The notes below the pieces were generated by a model. That model did not search any database. It worked only from the letters and a program-made list of their open reading frames with translations, and was not told where the DNA came from. From CAZOEL01 sp964578835 (GTDB lineage: Bacteria; Desulfobacterota; Syntrophobacteria; Syntrophobacterales; Syntrophobacteraceae), in assembly GCA_964578835.1 (NCBI GenBank), contig CAZOEL010000140.1, positions 1-8,752 of the forward strand: DNA of 8,752 nt. The letters are read 5' to 3'. Of the stretch, positions 1-6,384 are shown piece after piece. Every line of letters begins with the position of its first letter. The stretch's first letter is position 1. Both the position numbers and the translations under genes were made by a program.

Positions 1-178
1 GAAAGAGAATTCTAACCCCCTATGGAAGGGCTTACGATTTTGTCCGGTAGTGAAAAAATGATTTACATAGAACAAGGGTGTTACAATCAGCTGATGAACA
101 GAGGAAATCAAATGAAAACTAGCTCGTCTGAATCAGAAGGCATTGTCATTATTCATAATCCAATCATACCTAAAGACT

Positions 179-187
179 ACCTAGATG
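179..187. repeat. Left target-site duplication, ACCTAGATG
   Basis: The nine bases ACCTAGATG lie directly outside the left inverted repeat and recur directly outside the right one at 1740-1748. A tenth base (G) also matches by chance, but nine keeps both inverted repeats in perfect register. Confidence 0.92.
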
Positions 188-211
188 GGGAGCATTACCC
201 GTTTGTTAATG
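188..211 (+). repeat. Left terminal inverted repeat of the IS
   Basis: It begins GGGAGCATTACCC and ends TTAATG, and is the exact reverse complement of 1716-1739. It also encodes the last residues of the transposase (PLTNG) and its stop codon. Just inside (213-218) is CCTGAG, which also occurs inside the right end after an extra stretch of about ten bases. Confidence 0.95.
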
Positions 212-1613
212 GCCTGAGCGAGGTCGGGATCTTCGCTCGCTTGTAGCGGTCAAATAAGAGGTCATAGGTTCTATTGTAGATGGCGCAGCGGATTTTTAGC
301 ATCTCGTTTCCGGTTTCTTTCACCCACCATGCGCCGGATCTCTTCATACGGGTGTGGCAGATGAACTTGTTGGCCGATTCGATTCCTCCAGATCCTATGG
401 GGTAGCCTCCCAGTCGATCTGAGCTGTAGTGGATTCTGTGGCTGTTGTTGGTCAGATAAACTATGGTTTTTCTGATCTGCTCGGTAGCAGCCTCATCTTT
501 TGGCTTCATTTCCTTAAGCTCTTTGACAACCTGATCCGTCTCGGCAAAATAGAGGCGGCAAAGCGTCGCTTCCACCCATTCCAGCCCTTTTATGGATTTC
601 TCTCCATGCTGAGCCTTGGCCACATCGTAGATGTACTCGGCACAGTGATAGTAATCAAGGATCTGCCTTCCCTTGGGGAAGAGAGCCACCATGTGCTTCC
701 ACAGCCAGTCCGCTCCATCTCCAAGAAGGGCGATGCGCACCCTTTCCTGATCGATCCGTGAGGCTGCAAGGGCAAGATCCTCTCCAAACTGCTCCTCATC
801 CTGGATCTGATGCCAGCTGGCTACAGGGCTGATCCAGTCTTCGCCCACTAGATAGATTCGAAAACCCTTGGCCTCCTTGTACTTGCCCGCCCCTCGTCTT
901 TCATTTCGCTTTGCCTTGGGACGGGTTGGCAGATGGGCTCCATCGGAGGCTACAACAAGGATGGGGCGCCAGTTGCCGTCAGTGACCTTATCGATTCTTC
1001 GGTTGATTTCATCTTTGCTCGGGATGATGTCGGATAGACTGGCTTGAGCCCCGACTTCTTCAAAGCTCTCATGGATGAAGTGATCGCTCACCCTCTGCCC
1101 GCTCAAGTCTTCTAAGATCTCACTGGCGCTCAGGAAGGGAACCTGGGCTGCCGTGCGAGTGGTTTTCTTCTCGATATCGAACTGAGTGCGGTTGCGGCTC
1201 AATTCAAGGGCCTCATCGAGAGGGGCAAAGCCATGCGAGCAATGCGTACAATAGAACCAGGGGCGAATGATTGTAGATGGTCCCTGCATCGTGAGGATCT
1301 CCTTTCTCGCATTTCGCCTCATCTTGCATACTTTTCCGCATTTGGGGCAGGGACTGCGCTCCTGGGCCATGAGGTCCCTGTATTTACTCTCGATCAGGGT
1401 CTGGAGGCATTCTCCCAAAAGCTTGTGCCGAGTTGCGGTGAAAAGATCGCTCAGATCCATCAGCGTTGGTTGTTTCTTTTCATCAAAGACAACCATCAGC
1501 TCATCTATCCATTGATCGACTCTCTCGTGAATCATCTCTCGAAACTGCTCCCGTTCATTTTCCCCCTCCCTGCCATTGCCATCAAAAAGGTTCTGCGCGC
1601 ATGCCGCCTGCAT
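195..1613 (-). CDS. ISKra4-family transposase, 472 aa
   Basis: DDE-type transposase that would cut and rejoin the ends of its own insertion sequence. A zinc-ribbon-like pair, CPKC (residues 89-92) and CTHC (122-125), precedes the catalytic core. Candidate catalytic acids are D224 in VVASDGAHLP, D299 in LLGDGADW and E412 in YPIGSGGIESANK; the last block, followed by RMKRSGAWW, is the most typical signature of the ISKra4 group. About 470 residues fits a full-length member, and no frameshift or internal stop is present. The ATG at 1613 has a strong binding site on the minus strand (GGAG, 5 nt spacing). The stop falls inside the left terminal repeat. The family call is from motif recognition, not a database match. 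Confidence 0.92.
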   Translation of the reverse strand: MQAACAQNLFDGNGREGENEREQFREMIHERVDQWIDELMVVFDEKKQPTLMDLSDLFTATRHKLLGECLQTLIESKYRDLMAQERSPCPKCGKVCKMRRNARKEILTMQGPSTIIRPWFYCTHCSHGFAPLDEALELSRNRTQFDIEKKTTRTAAQVPFLSASEILEDLSGQRVSDHFIHESFEEVGAQASLSDIIPSKDEINRRIDKVTDGNWRPILVVASDGAHLPTRPKAKRNERRGAGKYKEAKGFRIYLVGEDWISPVASWHQIQDEEQFGEDLALAASRIDQERVRIALLGDGADWLWKHMVALFPKGRQILDYYHCAEYIYDVAKAQHGEKSIKGLEWVEATLCRLYFAETDQVVKELKEMKPKDEAATEQIRKTIVYLTNNSHRIHYSSDRLGGYPIGSGGIESANKFICHTRMKRSGAWWVKETGNEMLKIRCAIYNRTYDLLFDRYKRAKIPTSLRPLTNG

Positions 1614-1715
1614 TCTTTCTCCATATCTGTATTGCGGTTTACACGCTCTTTATAACAGACAGGGCAAGATCGGATCAGCAGGCGCTCATCGATTCACCCT
1701 CAGGTTGGGGGGATT

Positions 1716-1739
1716 CATTAACAAACGGGTAATGCTCCC
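1716..1739 (-). repeat. Right terminal inverted repeat of the IS
   Basis: This is the exact reverse complement of 188-211, immediately followed by the second ACCTAGATG copy. It lies about 100 bp upstream of the transposase start, so the transposase promoter must lie within or beside it. Confidence 0.95.
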
Positions 1740-1748
1740 ACCTAGATG
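1740..1748. repeat. Right target-site duplication, ACCTAGATG
   Basis: Second copy of the nine-base direct repeat, abutting the right inverted repeat; see the copy at 179-187. Confidence 0.92.
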
Positions 1749-1806
1749 GATTGGAACAAGATCTCCTAAAACTAACACCAGTCAATTCTAAATTCGGGCC
1801 GCTGAG

Positions 1807-1841
1807 TTTATGGAACCACCATTTTGGGTCCATAAAATGGT
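1807..1841. repeat. Two overlapping inverted repeats (alternative hairpins)
   Basis: TTTATGGA (1807-1814) pairs with TCCATAAA (1829-1836), extendable by two GC pairs past one mismatch. ACCATTTT (1818-1825) pairs perfectly with AAAATGGT (1834-1841) around an 8-nt loop. The right arm of each uses 1834-1836, so the two stems exclude each other. The place is just outside the right IS end and at the end of the possible transposase relic. It could be a former IS terminus, a terminator without a clear T-run, or chance in AT-rich DNA. Confidence 0.5.
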
Positions 1842-2068
1842 AAAATATAAAACTCCGGTTCCCACATTAGGCATTCTCTCATGGATAAAATGGATGGTTT
1901 TCCCATAATCGGTTTCAAATTTAGAATTGCTGTGATCGATGCGCGGGTGATCCTTATGAGACGTTCAGTCATTTCCATACACACGCTCAACACAGGGAGT
2001 TCTTCAGCCCAATACCCGCCATCAGCACGAAACCATACCGCCAAGTCGTTCTTATCTGTAGCTGTCGG
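1808..2068 (-). pseudogene. Possible transposase fragment, degraded
   Basis: The minus strand from about 2068 to 1808 is open and reads DKNDLAVWFRADGGYWAEEL, then a less conserved stretch ending WEPEFYILPFYGPKMVVP. The FRADGGYW block resembles the second catalytic aspartate segment (RxDxGY/F) of IS4/IS1380-like DDE transposases. There is no convincing start, no first catalytic block and no end typical of such proteins. It stops inside an inverted repeat. Neither strand of 1740-2071 shows an intact gene, which fits a decayed mobile-element relic. The assignment rests on one short motif and may be wrong. Confidence 0.3.
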
Positions 2069-2071
2069 TAC

Positions 2072-2602
2072 TCAGCATTTACAGGAAGCCTCAGAATGGT
2101 TGCAAATCGGACAGATCTTTATGGCCGCCTTGAACTTCTGCTTAAGACTTGCCTCTAATGATTCCTTTGTCTGACACCTATTTGAAAGCACATACTCATA
2201 GATATCCGAGATGGCATCTGTGGCTTTAGAATACTTGCTTTGAACTATTCCTCCCTTGACTAATTGGCTTCTAAGTTGAGATTTCAATGTATCAATGCCG
2301 ATTTCTGTTTTTTCTTGCGCCTCAAGAAGGTCTTGATTCTGAAGCTTTAAACGCTCATACTCTTGACGCAAAACGATCAAACCTTTGGTAACTTTCTCCT
2401 TTTTCTTATTCTGGGACTCAATTGACTTTTTGAGATTTTGCTTCTCTTTTTTGAGGCTTTCTAATGAATCATTATCAAAGTCGCTTGATTCTTTCAGAGA
2501 GGCGAAGGTATCCTTCATTTCATATAAATAGCCCTTCTGCCTCTCATTCAGCACTCCAGCCAGTTCGTTGAGTAATTTCTGATAATTAGAATAGAACTGC
2601 AT
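2072..2602 (-). CDS. Coiled-coil protein with C-terminal Cys cluster, 176 aa
   Basis: I do not recognise this protein. Residues about 44-115 are a long charged heptad-like stretch rich in K, E, Q and L (SLKKEKQNLKKS, LRQEYERLKLQNQDLL), so a coiled coil is likely. A short globular part follows. The end carries CPIC (164-167) and CKC (174-176): C-x2-C-x6-C-x-C, a plausible zinc knuckle or metal site at the extreme C-terminus. No signal peptide or membrane segment is seen, so it is probably cytoplasmic. The ATG at 2602 has GGAG about 11 nt upstream. A sigma-70 type promoter sits at 2654-2682. It stands alone on its strand and appears more AT-rich than the metabolic operon, which is compatible with acquisition. 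A structural or nucleic-acid-binding accessory role is speculation. Confidence 0.75.
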   Translation of the reverse strand: MQFYSNYQKLLNELAGVLNERQKGYLYEMKDTFASLKESSDFDNDSLESLKKEKQNLKKSIESQNKKKEKVTKGLIVLRQEYERLKLQNQDLLEAQEKTEIGIDTLKSQLRSQLVKGGIVQSKYSKATDAISDIYEYVLSNRCQTKESLEASLKQKFKAAIKICPICNHSEASCKC

Positions 2603-2653
2603 AGTACGCTCTTCTCCGTTTTTTGGTGATATTTATTTTCCTATGTACTGACG

Positions 2654-2682
2654 ATTAAATTACATTTGACTTATTTTGTCAA
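2654..2682 (-). promoter_or_regulatory. Sigma-70 type promoter for the coiled-coil gene
   Basis: On the minus strand a perfect -35 box TTGACA (2682-2677) is followed by a 17-nt spacer and a -10 box TTTAAT (2659-2654; five of six match TATAAT). It lies about 50 bp upstream of the ATG at 2602. The -35 box is part of a short inverted repeat TTGAC-N7-GTCAA, a possible repressor site. Confidence 0.6.
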
Positions 2683-2915
2683 TCTCATCTCAAAATCCTT
2701 CTGATGGCCTTCAATCAATCCTCTATAGATATGTGCGAACAAAGATTGTCGCTTTTTCATACTCGGTATAAAAGATATCGACAGATGGCCCGGAAAGGGT
2801 GAACAGCGGAATCCTCTAATAACTCCGCGCTGTGATCGTCAGGTCATAGCCAGTCATATTGGCGCTGTCAAATCATTCGGCTTTTTCCATCTCTTGAAAG
2901 GCAAGAGACTTGACG
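2683..2915. other. Intergenic stretch upstream of the DUF309 gene
   Basis: Together with the promoter region this makes about 310 bp without a gene between the divergent coiled-coil and DUF309 genes. A 5-bp stem GCGGA (2806-2810) / TCCGC (2824-2828) can form a weak hairpin. A poor plus-strand promoter candidate, TTGTCG then TATAAA with only 15 nt between, lies near 2747-2773. I see no RNA gene or riboswitch. Confidence 0.35.
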
Positions 2916-3296
2916 ATGAGAAACGATTGCAAAAAGGATCCTCCAAAAGAATTCCTTCACGCCATCGAGCAGTTCAATAAGGAAGAGCTCTACGAATGCC
3001 ACGAGACTCTCGAGGATCTGTGGCGAAATGAAAAAGGAGAGATTCGAAAGCTCTTCAAAGGAATTCTCCAGATAGGAGTAGGAGTCTATCATGCCAGGAA
3101 GTCCAATCTCAAAGGGGCTCTAAGGCTCATTTCATCTGGGATGGAGCTTATGAAACCATTTACTCCTTCTTGTTTTGGCATTGATGTATCTCTCTTTCTT
3201 CAAGCCACCGAGCAAATGAAAGATGAGCTTGAAAAGATGGGACCCGGGGAATTTCTTTCACCAGATCTGATCCCAAAGATCATGAGATCAGCATAA
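2916..3296 (+). CDS. DUF309 domain protein, 126 aa
   Basis: Small cytoplasmic all-helical protein of the DUF309 family, whose biochemical function is not established. The family signature is clear: FNKEELYECHETLEDLW near the N-terminus (conserved E-x-H-E and W), then KLFKGILQIGVGVYHARKSN and LKGALRLI, the second conserved helix with its Gln and His. These polar residues, conserved across the family, suggest a buried metal or catalytic site, but that is inference. The chosen ATG at 2916 has only a weak upstream GAG. A TTG at 2910, in frame and 8 nt after AAAGG (2897-2901), is a real alternative start giving two more residues. The next gene, IHF alpha, begins 45 nt downstream, so the two may be co-transcribed. 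Confidence 0.85.
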   Translation: MRNDCKKDPPKEFLHAIEQFNKEELYECHETLEDLWRNEKGEIRKLFKGILQIGVGVYHARKSNLKGALRLISSGMELMKPFTPSCFGIDVSLFLQATEQMKDELEKMGPGEFLSPDLIPKIMRSA

Positions 3297-3330
3297 CCAT
3301 ATCAATCCAGAGAAATTGAAACAAAGCTCA

Positions 3331-3344
3331 AGGAGAATCCATTG
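3331..3344 (+). promoter_or_regulatory. Ribosome binding site fixing a TTG start for ihfA
   Basis: AGGAG sits 6 nt before the TTG at 3342-3344. Because the protein contains no other methionine codon, this site decides the start. Confidence 0.8.
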
Positions 3345-3629
3345 GCGACACTCACCAAAGCGCATATTGTTGAAAACCTTTTTGCCGGAAACCTTTTCAC
3401 CAAAGGCGAATCAGCGCACATCATCGAAACCCTTTTTGAGCTTGTGAAGCAGTCTCTTGAAGATGGCGAAGATGTTCTAATCAGCGGATTCGGAAAATTC
3501 TGCGTGCGAGAAAAGCACCAGAGAAGAGGCAGGAATCCTCAAACAGGAGAGCCTGTGCTGCTGTCTTCCCGGCGGATAGTCACGTTCAAGTGCTCTGGGG
3601 TCTTGAGGGAAAAAATCAATCTGGAATAA
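3342..3629 (+). CDS. ihfA: Integration host factor subunit alpha, 95 aa
   Basis: DNA-bending nucleoid protein of the HU/IHF family that works as a dimer, normally with IHF beta, in recombination, replication and promoter architecture. The whole fold is visible: helical N-terminal half (LTKAHIVENLF to LVKQSLEDGED), the ISGFGKF turn, then the DNA-binding beta arms with GRNPQTGEP carrying the intercalating proline, and the RRIVTFKCSGVLREKIN end. The NPxTGE arm and SRRxVTF segment favour IHF alpha over HU. The start is a TTG at 3342: there is no ATG in the frame, and AAGGAG at 3330-3335 is 6 nt away. The sequence type is that of Desulfobacterota. It is not next to pheT, its usual partner in many bacteria, and no beta subunit gene lies in the window. 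Confidence 0.93.
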   Translation: MATLTKAHIVENLFAGNLFTKGESAHIIETLFELVKQSLEDGEDVLISGFGKFCVREKHQRRGRNPQTGEPVLLSSRRIVTFKCSGVLREKINLE

Positions 3630-3753
3630 CGACAATCCTGTGCTTGAATCTTCTTGCCTCACAATTTGCTCGCGCTGGATGCTGAAAATAAGATTAACAA
3701 ATCAATTTTTTCACTTGTTCCGAAAGTCGTCCTATCGATGAGGAGAAATTCTT

Positions 3754-4569
3754 ATGGGATTTGAAGGAAAAGTGGCGCTGATAACGGGCTCCGGCAAGGG
3801 AATCGGCCGGGCTATCGCCGGGAGATTTGTTGATGAAGGCGCAGCGGTTTGCATCAACGACATCGATCTCGATGCTGCTGAAGAGACGCGGCGGGATTTG
3901 GAAAAACGAGGAGGAAAAGTATTGGTGACTCCCGCGGACATCTCGAAAGAAGATGAGGTTTCACGGATGTTCGAACGGATACTGGACCGGTTTGGCGCGC
4001 CCGATATCCTCATCAACAATGCAGGAATCGGAAACGCGCTCATGGTGGAGGACATGCCCTATGAGGTGTGGAAGGAGACGATAGATATCAATCTCAACGG
4101 CGTCTTTTTGTGCTGCAAAGCCGCTCTTGGCCCGATGCAAAGCAAACGCTACGGAAAGATCGTGAACATAGCCTCCGTGGCGGCAAAGAAGATCAGCTAT
4201 CACGGAGGGGCTCACTACACGGCGGCAAAAGCGGGGGTGCTGGGCTTTACCCGGCAGCTGGCCTTTGAGCTCGCTCCTTTCGGAATCAATGTCAACGCCG
4301 TTTGCCCAGGCGCCACCTTAACGCCGCTCTTGTGCGCCAATACGACGGAGGCCGAGCGCCAGGCGGAGCTCAGCCGCTTCCCGCTGGGTAGGTTTTGTGA
4401 AGTGGAAGATATTGCGGATGTGGTCCTCTTCCTTTGCTCGGAAGGGTCCAAGATGATGACGGGCCAAGCCATCGATGTGGATGCCGGAGAGCTCCTGGCC
4501 TGGACGGATTATGAAACCTACCGCAAATACCGCAAGGATTACGCCGATAGATTTTTTGCCCGTCGATAG
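3754..4569 (+). CDS. SDR-family NAD(P)-dependent oxidoreductase, 271 aa
   Basis: Classical short-chain dehydrogenase/reductase that oxidises an alcohol or reduces a ketone with a nicotinamide cofactor. Visible are the Rossmann motif TGSGKGIG (11-18), NNAG (88-91), N113, S141 and YTAAK with catalytic Y155 and K159. D36 at the end of the second strand (INDID) points to NAD(H) rather than NADP(H). Length is standard, with a C-terminal extension after the usual GG-type motif, here VDAGELLAW, that ends in a charged tail. The start is firm: AGGAGA 7 nt before the ATG. The acyl-CoA ligase begins 21 nt after its stop, so they form an operon. A hydroxyacyl-CoA dehydrogenase role in fatty, alicyclic or aromatic acid breakdown fits that neighbour, but the substrate is unknown. 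Confidence 0.93.
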   Translation: MGFEGKVALITGSGKGIGRAIAGRFVDEGAAVCINDIDLDAAEETRRDLEKRGGKVLVTPADISKEDEVSRMFERILDRFGAPDILINNAGIGNALMVEDMPYEVWKETIDINLNGVFLCCKAALGPMQSKRYGKIVNIASVAAKKISYHGGAHYTAAKAGVLGFTRQLAFELAPFGINVNAVCPGATLTPLLCANTTEAERQAELSRFPLGRFCEVEDIADVVLFLCSEGSKMMTGQAIDVDAGELLAWTDYETYRKYRKDYADRFFARR

Positions 4570-4590
4570 CTTCCAAATACGGAATCGGAT

Positions 4591-6186
4591 GTGATGATGA
4601 GACTCATGATGAATCTTGGAAGGCTCATTGAAGGCTGTGCTCAGGAGGTTGGCGAGAAGGTCTTCCTCTATTATGAGGACCGTAAGATCACCTATGGGCA
4701 GCTCGAAGAAAATGTCAATAGGGCTGCAAATGTCTTCCTCTCTTTGGGCATCAAGAGAGGGGACCGCGTTTGTTTCTTTCTCCCCAACTCCCCGGAGTTC
4801 ATTTACGGCTGGTTCGGATTGGCAAAGATCGGGGCCGTGTTGGTTCCTCTCAACACCGCCTATCGAACCGAGGAGACCAGCTATATCGTCAATCATTCGG
4901 ATGCCGTCGCCATGCTCGTTCACACTTCTCTATGGGAGGTGGTGGAGCGGATCCGCTCGGAAACGCCGCAGCTAAAGCATCTCCTCTGGGTGGGGCCCGA
5001 TGCGGATTCCATGGACGGTCCATCCTTTGGGCAGGCATCTGCCGCCGCCTCGATAAATCTGATGGACGCGGATGTGGGGGAGGAAGATCTTTGCGAGATC
5101 ATGTACACCTCCGGCACAACGGGTCCATCCAAAGGCGTCATGCTGACGCATCGATACTGGCATCTGGTGGGATCAGCCTTTGCTCACTGCCTGGGGCTTA
5201 CGTCTGAAGACCGTCTTTTTACCTGCCTGCCTCTTTTTCACGCCAACGCCCAGGGCTACTCCACCATGGGAGCCCTGGTTACAAGGGCGAGCCTCATCCT
5301 CACGGAACGTTTCAGTGCGAGCGGCTTTTGGAGCCAGATCAAACGATACGGGGCAACGGAATTCAACTACATTGGAGCCATGCTGTCGATCTTGAGCAAG
5401 CAGCCCGAATCTTCCGAAGACAAGAGCCATCGGATTCGGGTGGCCTATGGAACCCCTGCTTTGAGCGCCAAGGATGAGGAGCGCATGGAGAACCGCTACG
5501 GGATTCGGTTCGTGAGCGGATATGGTTTGACCGAATGCGGGATGGGAACGATGCAGCCGGTGAGCGGTCTTAGAAAAGAAGGCAGCATGGGAGCGCCCAG
5601 ACAGGCGCCTGGAGCCAGGTTCACAAACGAGATAAAGGTGGTGGATGACCAGGGGCGAGAGGCTCCCGCAGGGACTGTGGGAGAGCTCATTTTGAGAAAT
5701 CCGGCCATCATGAAAGGGTATTTCAAAGATCCCGAATTGACGGCGCGTACGATTCGAAACGGCTGGCTCTACACAGGGGACTACGCATGGATGGATTCCA
5801 ATGGATACTTCTATTTTGCCGACCGAAAGAAAGATGTGATTCGTCGAAGAGGCGAGAATGTCTCTTCTCTCGAAGTGGAAAGGGTCATCAATGCCCACCC
5901 GAAGGTGCTGGAATCGGCGGTGATCGGCATTCCTTCTCAGTTCTATGATGATGAAGTGAAGGCCTATATCGTCGCCAAGCCGGATGAAGTTATAGATCCT
6001 TTGGAAATTGTTGCCTGGTGCAGGGAAAAGCTCGCCTATTTCAAGATCCCTCGATTTATCGAACTCCGCGCAAAGCTTCCCAAGACTCCGACTCATAGAG
6101 TGGCGAAATATAAGCTAAGACAAGAACGAGAGGACCTTTCGCAAGGGTGCTTTGATTTGTTGGAATGCGGGGTGAAGCTTCGATGA
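4591..6186 (+). CDS. AMP-forming acyl-CoA ligase (ANL superfamily), 531 aa
   Basis: Activates a carboxylic acid with ATP to an acyl-adenylate, then to acyl-CoA. Core motifs are present in order: YTSGTTGPSKG (172-182, phosphate loop), YGLTECG (311-317), YTGD (394-397) and DRKKDVIRRRGENV (411-424, hinge). At the C-terminal A10 site the usual PxTxxGK is LPKTPTHRVAK (496-506): the catalytic lysine position is R503. Similar carnitine/crotonobetaine-type CoA ligases can share such changes, but it may alter the adenylation half-reaction. The start is uncertain: GTG 4591 and ATGs at 4594, 4597, 4606 and 4609 compete and no binding site is strong. It follows the SDR gene by 21 nt. The acid substrate cannot be told; the CaiC-like overall sequence suggests an aliphatic or modified acid. 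Confidence 0.93.
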   Translation: MMMRLMMNLGRLIEGCAQEVGEKVFLYYEDRKITYGQLEENVNRAANVFLSLGIKRGDRVCFFLPNSPEFIYGWFGLAKIGAVLVPLNTAYRTEETSYIVNHSDAVAMLVHTSLWEVVERIRSETPQLKHLLWVGPDADSMDGPSFGQASAAASINLMDADVGEEDLCEIMYTSGTTGPSKGVMLTHRYWHLVGSAFAHCLGLTSEDRLFTCLPLFHANAQGYSTMGALVTRASLILTERFSASGFWSQIKRYGATEFNYIGAMLSILSKQPESSEDKSHRIRVAYGTPALSAKDEERMENRYGIRFVSGYGLTECGMGTMQPVSGLRKEGSMGAPRQAPGARFTNEIKVVDDQGREAPAGTVGELILRNPAIMKGYFKDPELTARTIRNGWLYTGDYAWMDSNGYFYFADRKKDVIRRRGENVSSLEVERVINAHPKVLESAVIGIPSQFYDDEVKAYIVAKPDEVIDPLEIVAWCREKLAYFKIPRFIELRAKLPKTPTHRVAKYKLRQEREDLSQGCFDLLECGVKLR

Positions 6187-6206
6187 GAGATCGAACCTGC
6201 GATCTC
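6187..6206 (+). terminator. Hairpin directly after the ligase stop codon
   Basis: GAGATCG (6187-6193) pairs perfectly with CGATCTC (6200-6206) around a 6-nt loop, starting at the first base after the TGA. No T-run follows, so it may be a transcript-end stabiliser or a rho-dependent region rather than an intrinsic terminator. Confidence 0.4.
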
Positions 6207-6238
6207 AGCCTCGGGCCATGCTGTTCCCGTCTGATTCA

Positions 6239-6257
6239 ACCGGGTAAGCTGCCCGGT
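6239..6257. repeat. GC-rich inverted repeat in the convergent spacer
   Basis: ACCGGG (6239-6244) and CCCGGT (6252-6257) form a 6-bp stem with a 7-nt loop. A further stem, TTGATG/CATCAA, lies at 6274-6292. Both sit between the end of the ligase and the end of the XRE gene, where the two transcripts meet; they may help stop transcription. No T-run is present on either strand. Confidence 0.4.
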
Positions 6258-6384
6258 CATGCAGAATCGTTATTTGATGGTTGACACATCAAGGCTTAAC
6301 CGGCTGGTGCGGCAATGGGAAAATATGGATTATTTGAAGAGGATTCTGGCAGCTGAACGCATAGGTCAAAAACTTTACTTCCGT

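Larger units (their letters stand above)
188..1739 (-). mobile_element. Complete ISKra4-type insertion sequence, 1552 bp
   Basis: The element has perfect 24-bp terminal inverted repeats (188-211 and 1716-1739, outer ends GGGAGCATTACCC) and is bracketed by the 9-bp direct repeat ACCTAGATG. It carries a single minus-strand transposase gene filling almost its whole length. The transposase stop codon lies inside the left inverted repeat (TAA complement at 195-197). Perfect ends, an intact target duplication and an uninterrupted transposase point to a recent, possibly still active insertion. The ISKra4 assignment comes from the transposase sequence; direct repeats of this length suit the family. 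Confidence 0.93.
112..1843 (+). pseudogene. Small reading frame split by the IS insertion
   Basis: An ATG at 112 follows a good ribosome binding site (GAGG at 101-104, 7 nt spacing). In-frame ATGs at 22 and 58 lack one. The frame reads MKTSSSESEGIVIIHNPIIP and reaches the target site at 179-187. Today it runs on into the insertion sequence and stops at 244-246, so its last residues come from the IS end. If the element and one target copy are removed, the frame continues at 1749 and stops at the TAA at 1841-1843, giving about 56 residues with a tail rich in W and H (SLWNHHFG). I recognise no family. The uninterrupted joined frame is modest evidence for a real gene, and the second half overlaps inverted repeats and a possible transposase relic on the other strand, so it may be chance. 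Confidence 0.3.

Noticed and set aside
1233..1655. Plus-strand open frames opposite the transposase N-terminus
   Set aside because: Antisense to the transposase coding region and without motifs or binding sites.
1881..2174. Plus-strand open frame of 97 codons
   Set aside because: Overlaps the coiled-coil gene end and the relic region in antisense; no recognisable protein features.
3640..3690. Sigma-54-like promoter upstream of the SDR (TTGCCTC-N-TTTGCT)
   Set aside because: The essential GG at -24 is missing and the spacing is off. Sigma-70 candidates here are also weak, so no promoter is called.
4318..4923. Minus-strand open frame spanning the end of the SDR and the start of the ligase
   Set aside because: Antisense to two real genes with full motif sets; no family resemblance.
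5173..6096. Long minus-strand open frame (307 codons) opposite the acyl-CoA ligase
   Set aside because: It is the antisense shadow of a clear ANL enzyme; its composition (rich in H, R, S) shows no domain.
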